Below are positions 7,820 to 16,153 of a stretch of DNA of 64,000 nucleotides, piece by piece. The translations under genes and the position numbers were made by a program. Each line of letters opens with the position of its first letter. The stretch's first letter is position 1. The notes beneath the pieces are model-generated. The model did not search any database. It worked only from the letters and a program-made list of their open reading frames with translations, and was not told where the DNA came from. The stretch spans positions 1 through 64,000 of the forward strand of contig JBBRYN010000005.1 of NCBI GenBank assembly GCA_038237645.1, given 5' to 3'. This DNA is from QHCA01 sp038237645 (lineage in GTDB: Bacteria; Actinomycetota; Actinomycetes; Mycobacteriales; QHCA01).

Positions 7820-8761
7820 TCAGAAGCCCAGTCGCTGGAGCTGCTTGGGATCGCGCTGCCAGTCCTTCGTGACGCTGACGTGCAGGTCGAGATAGACCCG
7901 GGCACCCAGCAGGGCTTCGATGCCCGCTCGGGCCCGGGTGCCCACAGCCTTCACCCGCTCCCCCTGGTGGCCGAGCACGATGCCCTTCTGACTGGGCCGC
8001 TCGACGTGCACGGTGGCGTAGATCTGCAGCATGTCGGGCCGCCCCTCCCGCGGGCCCATCTCCTCAACCGTGACGGCGAGGGAGTGTGGCAGCTCGTCCC
8101 GCACGCCTTCGAGCGCCGCCTCACGGATCAACTCGGCCACCATCACCTGCTCGGGTTCGTCGGTCAGCTCGCCGTCGACGTACACGGGGAGAGACTCCGG
8201 CATCCGGGCGGCCAGCAGGTCGGCGAGCAGGTCGACCTGGTACGCCGAGACGGCACTCACCGGGACGACCTCGTCCCATGGGAGCAACGCGTTCAGGGCC
8301 ACCAGTTGCTCGGTGACCTGTTGCGGTGTGGCCAGGTCTGCCTTGGTCAGCACTGCGATCCTGGCCGTCCGGAGGCCGGCCAGCTCCCGGGCGATGAAGC
8401 GATCGCCCGGGCCGACCGGCTCGTCGGCCGGGACGCACATGGCGACGACGTCGACCTGGGACAGGGTGGCCCGGACCACCTCGTTGAGCCGCTCCCCCAG
8501 CAGCGTGCGGGGCCGATGCAGACCCGGGGTGTCCACGAGTACGAGTTGACTGTCCGGCCGGTGCACGATGCCGCGAACGGCGTGCCGGGTCGTCTGCGGC
8601 CGGCTGCTGGTGATGGCCACCTTGACCCCGACCAGAGCGTTGGTGAGGGTGGACTTCCCGGCGTTCGGCCGGCCGACGAAGCAGGCGCAGCCGGCACGGA
8701 AGCCGGCCGGCACGGCACCCGACAAACTCTCCGGCGCGTCGTCCGGCTGGGCATCGGTCAC
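7820..8761 (-). CDS. era: GTPase Era
   Basis: An essential GTPase that binds the 3' end of 16S rRNA and aids 30S maturation. 313 aa. P-loop GRPNAGKS (30-37), DTPGLHRPR (G3), TKAD (G4) and a C-terminal KH domain with VERPSQKGIVLGHQGERVKA (the GxxG loop). The GTG at 8761 gives a short, family-typical N-terminus; the upstream frame extension overlaps the divergent gene's start and is rejected. In many actinobacteria era follows the cytidine-deaminase-like gene directly; here 4 kb of forward-strand genes lie between them. Confidence 0.96.
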   Translation of the reverse strand: MTDAQPDDAPESLSGAVPAGFRAGCACFVGRPNAGKSTLTNALVGVKVAITSSRPQTTRHAVRGIVHRPDSQLVLVDTPGLHRPRTLLGERLNEVVRATLSQVDVVAMCVPADEPVGPGDRFIARELAGLRTARIAVLTKADLATPQQVTEQLVALNALLPWDEVVPVSAVSAYQVDLLADLLAARMPESLPVYVDGELTDEPEQVMVAELIREAALEGVRDELPHSLAVTVEEMGPREGRPDMLQIYATVHVERPSQKGIVLGHQGERVKAVGTRARAGIEALLGARVYLDLHVSVTKDWQRDPKQLQRLGF

Positions 8762-8819
8762 AGCGCCATCCTGCCGTACACATGGTAGTGATAAGCAGAG
8801 GCGGACATAGAGTGAAGTC

Positions 8820-10820
8820 ATGGCTACGGTCCGCTTCGCCATCCTGAGGCGCTCGATGGCGGCCTCCCGTGCGTTCACCGCGATCTGCGGCTTCGCGAGC
8901 ATCGCGCTCGCGGCCACCGTCGTCACGGCCACCTCCGCCGCTTCGCCGACCGCCGCACGGGGCACCGGCACAGCGGCCGGCGCGACCCACCTCGTGGCGG
9001 CGCCACCCGTCCTCAGCGTGACGCCAGTGGTGTCCGGTCTCTCCATCCCCTGGGACGTCGAGTTCCTGCCCGACGGCACCATGCTCTACGACCAGCGAGG
9101 TGGCGGCCTGTCGATCCGGACGACCGCCGGCACCGTCCGCAACCTCGCGGCAGACTTCGCCGACCTGTGGGCCAGCGGAGAGACAGGACTGATGGGTCTC
9201 GCGGTCGACCCCGGCTTCGCCACGAACCGGACCATCTATTCCTGCCAGGGCTGGAAGAACTCCGGCGACACGGTGCACGACGTGCGAGTCGTGAAGTGGA
9301 CGGTCGACAGTGGACTGACCGTGGCGACCCGGACCTCCGTCATCGTCTCCGGCATGCCCGCCACCTCCGGACGCCATGGCGGCTGCCGGCTGAGCTTCGA
9401 TCCCTCCGGCGCCCTCATGGTCGGCACCGGCGACGCGGCCACCGGCACGAACCCACAGGACATGACCTCGCTGGGCGGCAAGACGCTACGAGTGCAGGCG
9501 GACGGCGCCATCCCCGCCGACAACCCGTTCGCATCCAGCGGCAACGCCAACACCCGAAGGATCTTCACCTACGGCCACCGCAACGTGCAGGGTCTCGCCC
9601 GTCGGCCGGGAACCGGCGAGATGTGGGCCGTGGAGCATGGGCCGGACCGCGACGACGAGGTAAACCGGCTGATCTCCGGCAGCAACTACGGCTGGGACCC
9701 GATCCCGCTGCCCTACAACGAGGCCGTCCCGATGACGGACCTGACGAAGTTTCCCGACGCCGTGCCCGCCCGCTGGACCTCCGGCGACCCGACGATCGCC
9801 ACCAGTGGTGCGGACTTCCTGGTCGGCCAGCGCTGGGGCGACTGGCAGGGCGGCCTCGCGGTCGCGGCCCTCAAGGGCAGCAAGCTGTCGATCATGCTGA
9901 TGAACCCGGCCGGCACGATCACCCGGGTCGACACACCGACAACGCTCGAGGGCACGTACGGCCGGCTCCGGGCGGTCCGGATGGGACCGGACGACGCCCT
10001 GTATGTGTCGACGTCCAACGGCTCGAACGACGAGATCCTCCGGGTCGCGCCACCCCCCGTCCCGCCCCCCGGCCCCGGGACCTACCACGACTTCACCGGG
10101 GACGGGCGGCCCGACCTGGTGGCCCGCAGCGCCGACGGCGCGCTGCGTCTCCACCCCGGAAATGGCATCGGCATGAACGGGTCGCAGGTGATCGGCCGCG
10201 GCTGGGCCGGCTTCACGGCGCTGTTCTCACCCGGCGACTGGGACGGCGACGGGTGGCCGGACATCATCGCCCGCACGCCGGGTGGTGACCTGCGGGTCTA
10301 CTTCTGGAACGGCAGCAGCCTGTCGAGCAACTACGCCCGGGTCGGCATCGGCTGGAGCGGCGTGTCCCTGGCGTTCTCCCCCGGCGACTTCACCGGTGAC
10401 GGTCACCCGGACGTCGTCGGCCGGACCCCGGACGGGGTGTTGCGGCTGTGGCGGGGCAACGGCGTCGTCCTGGCCGCGCCGACCGTGATCGGCCGAGGGT
10501 GGAACGGCATGACGGCCCTGATGTCATCCGGCGACTTCAACGGTGACGGGATGACCGACGTACTGGCCCGCAGCAGCGACGGCGTACTCCTGCTCTACGC
10601 GGGCGTCCGGACCGGCCTGCGCGGGTCGACCGTGATCGGCATCCGCTGGGACAGCCTGAGTGCGCTGTTGTCCCCCGGCGACTGGAACATGGACGGCCAG
10701 CAGGACCTGGTCGGGCGCTCCGCCAATGGCGACCTGCGGCTCTACCGCTGGGGAGGCAGCAGTTTCACCGGCCAGGCCACCATCGGTATCGGCTGGAACG
10801 GCCAGACCGCGGTCCTCTGA
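8820..10820 (+). CDS. Secreted PQQ-type sugar dehydrogenase with five FG-GAP/VCBS-like repeats
   Basis: A 666-aa exported protein. Residues 1-42 are a signal sequence with a basic start and an alanine-rich hydrophobic core. Residues about 62-410 form a six-bladed glucose/sorbosone dehydrogenase-like propeller: GLSIPWDVEFLPDG, GETGLMGLAVDPGF, YGHRNVQGLARRPG, EHGPDRDDEVN and GSNYGWDP are the standard motifs of PQQ-dependent aldose sugar dehydrogenases. A proline hinge (PPPVPPPGPG) leads to five repeats of about 49 residues (421-666). The first four carry a calcium-loop motif DxxGDGxxD; the fifth has the variant DWNMDGQQD. All end in an IGxGW-like turn. Repeats of this kind act as a propeller for binding. 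Substrate and cofactor use are unproven. Confidence 0.85.
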   Translation: MATVRFAILRRSMAASRAFTAICGFASIALAATVVTATSAASPTAARGTGTAAGATHLVAAPPVLSVTPVVSGLSIPWDVEFLPDGTMLYDQRGGGLSIRTTAGTVRNLAADFADLWASGETGLMGLAVDPGFATNRTIYSCQGWKNSGDTVHDVRVVKWTVDSGLTVATRTSVIVSGMPATSGRHGGCRLSFDPSGALMVGTGDAATGTNPQDMTSLGGKTLRVQADGAIPADNPFASSGNANTRRIFTYGHRNVQGLARRPGTGEMWAVEHGPDRDDEVNRLISGSNYGWDPIPLPYNEAVPMTDLTKFPDAVPARWTSGDPTIATSGADFLVGQRWGDWQGGLAVAALKGSKLSIMLMNPAGTITRVDTPTTLEGTYGRLRAVRMGPDDALYVSTSNGSNDEILRVAPPPVPPPGPGTYHDFTGDGRPDLVARSADGALRLHPGNGIGMNGSQVIGRGWAGFTALFSPGDWDGDGWPDIIARTPGGDLRVYFWNGSSLSSNYARVGIGWSGVSLAFSPGDFTGDGHPDVVGRTPDGVLRLWRGNGVVLAAPTVIGRGWNGMTALMSSGDFNGDGMTDVLARSSDGVLLLYAGVRTGLRGSTVIGIRWDSLSALLSPGDWNMDGQQDLVGRSANGDLRLYRWGGSSFTGQATIGIGWNGQTAVL

Positions 10821-10860
10821 CGTCCCCGCTTCTTCTCCTGGTTCCGTATGGTTCCACTTC

Positions 10861-10889
10861 TTGACAAGTTCCAGGAAAGGCGGTTGGCT
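10861..10889 (+). promoter_or_regulatory. furA promoter overlapped by a peroxide-Fur-like operator
   Basis: TTGACA (10861-10866), 17 bp, then TTGGCT (10884-10889), with the furA ATG seven bases later, predicts a leaderless furA-katA mRNA. The -35 box lies inside CTTGACAAGTTCCAGGAAAG (10860-10879), which resembles the AT-rich FurA/FurS sites described upstream of mycobacterial furA and Streptomyces furS (TTGACT-A-TTC-AGAAAAG pattern). CTTGACAAG is a small palindrome. Binding is inferred from this resemblance and the adjacent regulator gene. Confidence 0.55.
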
Positions 10890-10896
10890 CAACGCG

Positions 10897-11340
10897 ATGA
10901 CCGGCCGACAGATCGATCTCCTACGCAGCCACGGGCTGCGCGTGACGGCGGCCCGGCTCGCGGTCCTGGAGACGCTGCGCGAGCAGCCCCACGTCGCCGC
11001 CGACACGGTGGCCGCCGAGAGCCGGCGCCGGCTCGGCACGCTGTCCACCCAGGCGGTCTACGACACCCTGCACGCCTTCACCGCCGCCGGGCTGATCCGC
11101 CGGATCGAGCCGGCCGGCAGCGCCGCGGTGTATGAGACCCGGGTCGGCGACAACCATCATCACGTCGTCTGCCGGCGCTGCGGTGTGATCGCCGACGTCG
11201 ACTGTGCCGTCGGCAGCGCACCGTGCCTGGACCCGTCCATCTCGCCGGACGGCGAAGCCCACGGCTTCATCGTCGACGAGGCAGAGGTCACGTACTGGGG
11301 CCTGTGCTCCACCTGCACCGGAGAAAGGGAATCCGCATGA
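10897..11340 (+). CDS. furA: Fur-family peroxide regulator (FurA/CatR-like)
   Basis: A 147-aa metalloregulator. The winged helix spans about residues 1-80 (LLRSHGLRVTAARLAVLETL, then LSTQAVYDTLHAF as the recognition helix). The metal-binding half has the HHHVVCRRCG motif (about 88-97) and a C-terminal CSTC, giving the CxxC pairs of the structural zinc site. The ATG at 10897 follows a -10 box by seven bases. Its stop overlaps the catalase ATG, so the pair is co-translated, matching CatR/FurA regulators that repress a catalase until peroxide oxidises them. FurA and CatR names are by context; Zur is less likely beside a catalase. Confidence 0.85.
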   Translation: MTGRQIDLLRSHGLRVTAARLAVLETLREQPHVAADTVAAESRRRLGTLSTQAVYDTLHAFTAAGLIRRIEPAGSAAVYETRVGDNHHHVVCRRCGVIADVDCAVGSAPCLDPSISPDGEAHGFIVDEAEVTYWGLCSTCTGERESA

Positions 11341-12839
11341 GCGATAACAACAACCTGACCACCCGCCAGGGCCACCCGGTCCACGACAACCAGAACCAGC
11401 GCACCGTCGGCAACCGCGGCCCGGCGACCCTGGAGAACTACCACTTCCTGGAGAAGATCAGCCACTTCGACCGCGAGCGCATCCCGGAGCGGGTGGTGCA
11501 CGCACGCGGCTTCGTGGCGCACGGCGAGTTCGAGGCCTACGGCACGATCGGAGACGAACCCGCCGCGGCCTACACCCGGGCAAAGCTCTTCCAGAAGCAG
11601 GGCACGAAGACGCCGGTCACTATCCGGTTTTCCACGGTCATCGGCGGCCGGGACTCCTCCGAGGCGGCGCGCGACCCGCGGGGTTTCGCCGTGAAGCTCC
11701 GGACCGCGGACGGCAACTGGGACCTGGTCGGCAACAACCTCCCGGTGTTCTTCATCCGCGATGCGATCAAATTCCCCGACGTGATCCACGCACTCAAGCC
11801 CGATCCGGTCACCTTCCACCAGGAGCCCAACCGGATCTTCGACTTCATGTCGATGACGCCCGAGAGCATGCACATGCTGACCTGGCTGTTCAGCCCGCGC
11901 GGCATCCCGCAGGGCTACCGGCACATGGACGGCTTCGGCGTCAACACGTACAAGATGGTCGATGCCGAGGGCCAGGGGGTTTTGGTCAAGTACCACTGGA
12001 AGACCCAGCAGGGCATCGAGTCGCTCACCCAGGCGCAGGCCGATGCCATCCAGGCCACCGAGCTCGGGCACGCCAGCATGGACCTGTATGCGGCTATCGA
12101 GAGCGGCGACCATCCCAAGTGGGAGCTCAACGTGCAGATCATGAGCGACGACGAGCACCCGGAGCTCGATTGGGACCCGCTCGACGACACCAAGACCTGG
12201 CCGGAGGATGCGTTCCCGCTGCGGCCGGTCGGCATGATGACCCTCAACCGCAACGTCGACAACCACTTCGCCGAGAACGAGCAGGTGGCGTTCGGCACCG
12301 GCGTGCTCGTCGACGGCCTGGACTTCTCCGACGACAAGATGCTGGTCGGCAGGACCTTTTCCTACTCCGACACCCAGCGCTACCGGGTCGGCCCCAACTA
12401 CCTGCAGCTCCCGGTCAACGCCCCGATCACCACTCCGGCGACCAACCAGCGGGACGGCCAGATGGCCTTCTACGTCGACCGGGCCGGCAGCAACCCGCAC
12501 GTGAACTACGAGCCCAACTCCACCGGCGGACTGGTCGAGTCGCCCAAGCCCGGCCCGGACTACGAGCCGCTGATCAGCGGCCGGCTCACCCGGGCCCGGA
12601 TCGAGCGAGAGAGCAACTACCTGCAGGCCGGCGAACGCTACCGCACGATGCCTGACTGGGAGCGCGAAGACCTCGTGCTCAACCTGGTCACCCTGCTCGG
12701 TCGGTGCGAGAAGCACATCCAGGAACGCATGACCGCGCACTTCACCAAGTGCGACCCGCAGTTCGGCAAGCGGGTCGCCGATGGCCTGGGCATCGACCAC
12801 GCGTCCCTCGACGTGGAGACCTTGGTCAAAGTGCGCTGA
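11337..12839 (+). CDS. katA: Monofunctional haem catalase
   Basis: Degrades hydrogen peroxide in the cytoplasm. 500 aa is the small-subunit type. RVVHARGFVAHGEFEAYG carries the distal catalytic histidine, TPVTIRFSTVIGGRDSS and DPRGFAVKL are conserved core segments, the distal Asn lies in NNLPVFFIRDAIKFPD, and the proximal haem tyrosine is in FSYSDTQRYRVG. The ATGA start overlaps the furA stop, and an upstream GAAAGGGAA serves as ribosome site. Regulation by the co-transcribed Fur protein is expected. Confidence 0.96.
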   Translation: MSDNNNLTTRQGHPVHDNQNQRTVGNRGPATLENYHFLEKISHFDRERIPERVVHARGFVAHGEFEAYGTIGDEPAAAYTRAKLFQKQGTKTPVTIRFSTVIGGRDSSEAARDPRGFAVKLRTADGNWDLVGNNLPVFFIRDAIKFPDVIHALKPDPVTFHQEPNRIFDFMSMTPESMHMLTWLFSPRGIPQGYRHMDGFGVNTYKMVDAEGQGVLVKYHWKTQQGIESLTQAQADAIQATELGHASMDLYAAIESGDHPKWELNVQIMSDDEHPELDWDPLDDTKTWPEDAFPLRPVGMMTLNRNVDNHFAENEQVAFGTGVLVDGLDFSDDKMLVGRTFSYSDTQRYRVGPNYLQLPVNAPITTPATNQRDGQMAFYVDRAGSNPHVNYEPNSTGGLVESPKPGPDYEPLISGRLTRARIERESNYLQAGERYRTMPDWEREDLVLNLVTLLGRCEKHIQERMTAHFTKCDPQFGKRVADGLGIDHASLDVETLVKVR

Positions 12840-12886
12840 GCCAAATCCAACCCGCAGGTTTGCCGGGCGACACGCCGACAGCACCT

Positions 12887-12902
12887 ACCAAGAGTGCTTG
12901 GT
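12887..12902. terminator. Short hairpin after katA
   Basis: ACCAAG-AGTG-CTTGGT forms a perfect 6-bp stem with a four-base loop in the gap between two converging genes. There is no T-run on either strand, so it is at best a weak, bidirectional terminator of the type common in high-GC genomes. Confidence 0.3.
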
Positions 12903-12920
12903 CACCGCACTGGGTCTGCG

Positions 12921-13280
12921 TCAGGTCCGGACGGTGGTGTGCACGGTGCCGTCCGGGCCGGCGAGGAGTACGGGCACGCCGACGCCGAACTCCTGCAATA
13001 CGGCGAGGTCACGCGGATCGGCCGTCTGCGCCTCGGTCACGAGTGCGGCGGCCTCGAACGTACGGGTCCCGCTGGACGCTGCGGCCGCCACCGCCGCCCG
13101 CAGCGCCGATGTCGTGAGCTGCGGGTCGGCCATTTCGACGGTCGCCGCGGCATAGGTGCGGCCTTCGGTGTCGCGCACGGCGGCGCCCTCGGCGACACCG
13201 CTGTGCGGCACGTAGGCGCGTAGCCGGGCCGCCCGGGCCAGGGTGACGATCTTGACGTCCTCCGGGTCGAGGTCAGGCAT
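12921..13280 (-). CDS. Cytidine-deaminase-like protein without the zinc site
   Basis: A 119-aa protein related to the small cytidine deaminases annotated between corC and era in actinobacteria. It starts MPDLDPEDVKIVTLARAARL and keeps the EGAAVRDTEGRTYAAATVEM strand pair. The catalytic His/Cys-Ala-Glu and PCxxC motifs are absent: the segment where (C/H)AE should fall reads TTSALRAAV, and no cysteine occurs at all. It is therefore unlikely to deaminate nucleosides. ATG at 13280 overlaps the corC stop by eight bases, so it is the last gene of phoH-ybeY-corC-this. Confidence 0.75.
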   Translation of the reverse strand: MPDLDPEDVKIVTLARAARLRAYVPHSGVAEGAAVRDTEGRTYAAATVEMADPQLTTSALRAAVAAAASSGTRTFEAAALVTEAQTADPRDLAVLQEFGVGVPVLLAGPDGTVHTTVRT

Positions 13281-14580
13281 TGGCGGCCCGCACCTCGGCG
13301 GCTTCCTGCTGCTCCGGGGTGCGCCGGCGGACGAGCACCGTGTCGACGCGGTTGCGTCGGCCACCGGCACTCTCCGCCGTCAGCTCGAGGCCGTTGATCC
13401 GGACGGTCGCGCCGGGAATCGGCACCCGGCCCAGCGCCTGGGCGAGCAGGCCGCCAACGGTTTCGACCTCGTCGGTGCGGAGCTCGACGTCGAAGAGCTC
13501 GGCAAGATCCTCGACCGACAGCCGGGCCGTCACGCGTACGGTGTCGTCGTCGAGCTGCTCGATGGGCGGCCGCTCGACGTCGTACTCGTCGGTGATCTCA
13601 CCGACGATCTCCTCCAGGATGTCCTCGATGGTGACCAGGCCGGCCGTGCCGCCGTACTCGTCGATGACGATGGCCAGATGGGTGCGCCGAGCCTGCATCT
13701 CCCGCAACAGCTCGTCAACCGGCTTGGACTCCGGCACGAAGGTCGCCAGCCGCATCATGTCGTCGACCCGCGGCCGGTGCTCCCGACCCGCGGGCTCCTG
13801 GCACTGCCGCGCGAGGTCCTTGAGGTAGGCAACGCCCACGATGTCGTCGAGGTTTTCTCCGATGACCGGGATCCGGGAGAATCCCGAGCGCAGCGCCAGA
13901 GCCAGTGCCTGCACCACCGTCTTGTCCCGCTCGATCCACACCATCTCGGTGCGCGGCACCATCACCTCGCGGGCGATCGTGTCGCCGAGCCCGAAGACCG
14001 AGTTGATCATCTCCCGCTCGCCGTGCTCGACGACCCCGCGTTGCTCGGCCAGGTCGACGAGCTCGCGCAGCTCGACCTGCGAGGCGAACGGGCCATCGCG
14101 AAATCCCCGGCCTGGCGTCAACGCGTTGCCCAGCAGGATGAGCAGGCGGGTCAGCGGGCCCAGCACCCGGCCCAGCCAGAGGGTCGCACCCGCGGCGCGC
14201 AGGCCCACCGTGTAGGCGTGCTGGCGGCCCAGGGTGCGCGGGCCGACGCCGGCGAAGACGAAGACGACCACGGTCATCAGCCCGGAGGCGGCGGCAACCG
14301 CACCCCAGCCTACGCCGAGCCAGTCGACGAAGAAGACCGCGACCAGCGTGGTGGCCAGCAGCTCGGCAACCACCTGCAACAACAGCAGCAGGCTGACATG
14401 CCGAGGAGCGTCCTCCACCACGGCGCGCAACCGGGTTGCACCCCGCCGACCCTCGCGCTGCATCTCCAGCACCCGGGCCTGCGATATCTGGCTGAGTGCC
14501 GCGTCGACCATGGCGAAGAAGCCGGCCAGCGGCACCAGGACTACGACCCCCAGCAGCAGCGAAAGGTCCGATCTGGGCAT
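13273..14580 (-). CDS. CorC/HlyC-type CNNM family transporter-associated protein
   Basis: A 435-aa membrane protein. The DUF21/CNNM membrane domain occupies residues 1-190 (three hydrophobic segments; SQARVLEMQREGRRGA after the first). Two CBS domains span about 205-330 (MVPRTEMVWI, GFSRIPVIGENLDDIVGVAYLKDL, then HLAIVIDEYGGTAGLVTIED). A C-terminal CorC_HlyC domain follows (about 345-425). Such proteins are linked to magnesium or cobalt homeostasis; some are mis-called hemolysins. It lies four bases after ybeY and sits in the conserved phoH-ybeY-corC cluster. Confidence 0.9.
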   Translation of the reverse strand: MPRSDLSLLLGVVVLVPLAGFFAMVDAALSQISQARVLEMQREGRRGATRLRAVVEDAPRHVSLLLLLQVVAELLATTLVAVFFVDWLGVGWGAVAAASGLMTVVVFVFAGVGPRTLGRQHAYTVGLRAAGATLWLGRVLGPLTRLLILLGNALTPGRGFRDGPFASQVELRELVDLAEQRGVVEHGEREMINSVFGLGDTIAREVMVPRTEMVWIERDKTVVQALALALRSGFSRIPVIGENLDDIVGVAYLKDLARQCQEPAGREHRPRVDDMMRLATFVPESKPVDELLREMQARRTHLAIVIDEYGGTAGLVTIEDILEEIVGEITDEYDVERPPIEQLDDDTVRVTARLSVEDLAELFDVELRTDEVETVGGLLAQALGRVPIPGATVRINGLELTAESAGGRRNRVDTVLVRRRTPEQQEAAEVRAANA

Positions 14581-14583
14581 CAG

Positions 14584-15051
14584 TCAGGCCCGCACCTGAT
14601 GCCACGACGTCAGCAGGCGGCGCTGCACGGCAAACATCTCGCGTTCGGCCTCGGAATCACCGTGGTCGTAGCCCAGCAGGTGCAGCACGCCGTGGACGCA
14701 CAGCAGGTGCAGCTCGTTCTCGGTGCTGTGGCCGGCCCCGGCCGCCTGGCGCTCGGCCACGGCGGGGCACAGCACGACGTCGCCGAGCATCGTCGGCTCC
14801 GGCTCCAGGCCGTCGACTCCCGGCCCCCTGGCGATGTCGAGCTCGTCCATCGGGAAGGCCAGGACGTCCGTGGCACCGGACTCCCCCATCCAGCGCTGGT
14901 GCAACTCCTCCATATACGCCTGGTCCACCAGCAGCACCGACAACTCCGCGAGGGAGTTGACCCCCATCTGGACGAGGACGTGTGCGGCCAGCGCCGCGAG
15001 TGCGGCTTCGTCGACCGGTACGCCGGACTCGTTGGCGACCTCCACGCTCAC
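14584..15051 (-). CDS. ybeY: Endoribonuclease YbeY (rRNA maturation factor)
   Basis: A zinc-dependent RNase involved in 16S rRNA 3'-end maturation and 70S quality control. 155 aa. The signature HLLCVHGVLHLLGYDHG (HGxLHLxGxDH) gives three zinc histidines near residues 116-126. ATDVLAFPMDE is the other conserved motif. GTG at 15051 follows the phoH stop by seven bases; a second GTG two codons on is possible. Co-operonic with phoH and corC. Confidence 0.94.
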   Translation of the reverse strand: MSVEVANESGVPVDEAALAALAAHVLVQMGVNSLAELSVLLVDQAYMEELHQRWMGESGATDVLAFPMDELDIARGPGVDGLEPEPTMLGDVVLCPAVAERQAAGAGHSTENELHLLCVHGVLHLLGYDHGDSEAEREMFAVQRRLLTSWHQVRA

Positions 15052-15058
15052 CGGCGGC

Positions 15059-16108
15059 CTACCGCCCGCGCTGTCGCCGGCCGCGTGCCACCGGCGGACC
15101 CGCCGGCGAGGCGCCGTTGGCTTCATCCCACCGCGCGTAGGCGTCGACGATGTCGCTGACCAACCGGTGCCGGACGACGTCCGCGCTGGTCAGCAGGGAG
15201 AAGTGGACGTCCTGCACCCCGTCGAGGATCTCGCGCACAATCTTGAGACCGCTGCGCGTGCCGGTCGGCAGGTCGATCTGGGTGATGTCGCCGGTGACCA
15301 CCATCCTGGCGCCGAAGCCCAGCCGGGTGAGGAACATCTTCATCTGCTCGGCGGAGGTGTTCTGCGCCTCGTCGAGGATGATGAAGGCGTCGTTGAGTGA
15401 GCGTCCGCGCATGTAGGCCAGTGGGGCGACCTCGATCGTGCCCGACTGGATGAGCCGGGGGATCGACTCCGGGTCGACCATGTCGTGCAGGGCGTCGTAG
15501 AGCGGCCGAAGGTAGGGATCGATCTTGTCGTACAGCGTTCCCGGCAGGAAGCCGAGCCGCTCCCCGGCCTCGACCGCCGGCCGGGTGAGGATGATCCGGT
15601 TGACCTGCTTGGCCTGCAGCGCCTGCACTGCCTTGGCCATCGCGAGGTAGGTCTTGCCGGTCCCTGCCGGTCCGATGCCGAAAACGATGGTGTGAGCATC
15701 GATGGCATCGACATAGCGCTTCTGGTTCAGCGTCTTTGGCCGGATGGTGCGACCGCGCCGGGACACGATGTTGAGGGTCAGCACCTCGGCCGGGCGCTCC
15801 TCCGCGCCGCTGGCGAGCATGCCGACCGTGCGTCGGACGGAGTCGGCGGTCAGCACCTCGCCCTTGTCGAGGAGGGCCAGCAACTCGGTGAACAGGTCGA
15901 CGGCGATGTCGTTGTCGGCCTGCTTGCCGGTGATGGTGATCTCGTTGCCGCGGACGTGGATGTCGCTGTCGAGCGCGCGCTCGACGACCCTGAGGAGCTC
16001 GTCACCAGAACCGAGCAGGCTGACCATCGCATGGGATGGCGGGACGACGATCTTCGTCCGCAGGTGGGCGTCGCTGGCGGCCGTGTCACTGGTGGACGTG
16101 TCTGCCAA
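15059..16108 (-). CDS. phoH: PhoH-like ATPase
   Basis: 349 aa. An N-terminal KH-like region (about 18-110) precedes the P-loop NTPase: Walker A GPAGTGKT (146-153), TRPAVEAGERLGFLPG, Walker B FIILDEAQNT, and VVTGDITQIDLP. PhoH2-like proteins linked to ybeY are thought to be RNA-acting helicase-like ATPases. The frame begins with a TTG at 16108 in a family-typical N-terminus (ADTSTSDTAASDAHLRTKIV) without an obvious ribosome site, so the start is uncertain. First gene of the cluster. Confidence 0.93.
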   Translation of the reverse strand: MADTSTSDTAASDAHLRTKIVVPPSHAMVSLLGSGDELLRVVERALDSDIHVRGNEITITGKQADNDIAVDLFTELLALLDKGEVLTADSVRRTVGMLASGAEERPAEVLTLNIVSRRGRTIRPKTLNQKRYVDAIDAHTIVFGIGPAGTGKTYLAMAKAVQALQAKQVNRIILTRPAVEAGERLGFLPGTLYDKIDPYLRPLYDALHDMVDPESIPRLIQSGTIEVAPLAYMRGRSLNDAFIILDEAQNTSAEQMKMFLTRLGFGARMVVTGDITQIDLPTGTRSGLKIVREILDGVQDVHFSLLTSADVVRHRLVSDIVDAYARWDEANGASPAGPPVARGRRQRGR

Positions 16109-16153
16109 GGTCGGGGCGGGCCTGCTTCCGGGTCGGGACTGTGGCCTTCAATG

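Noticed and set aside
13243..15159. 638-codon open frame on the plus strand
   Set aside because: It lies exactly antisense to corC and ybeY, is His/Gln/Arg-rich, and has no ribosome site or family match.
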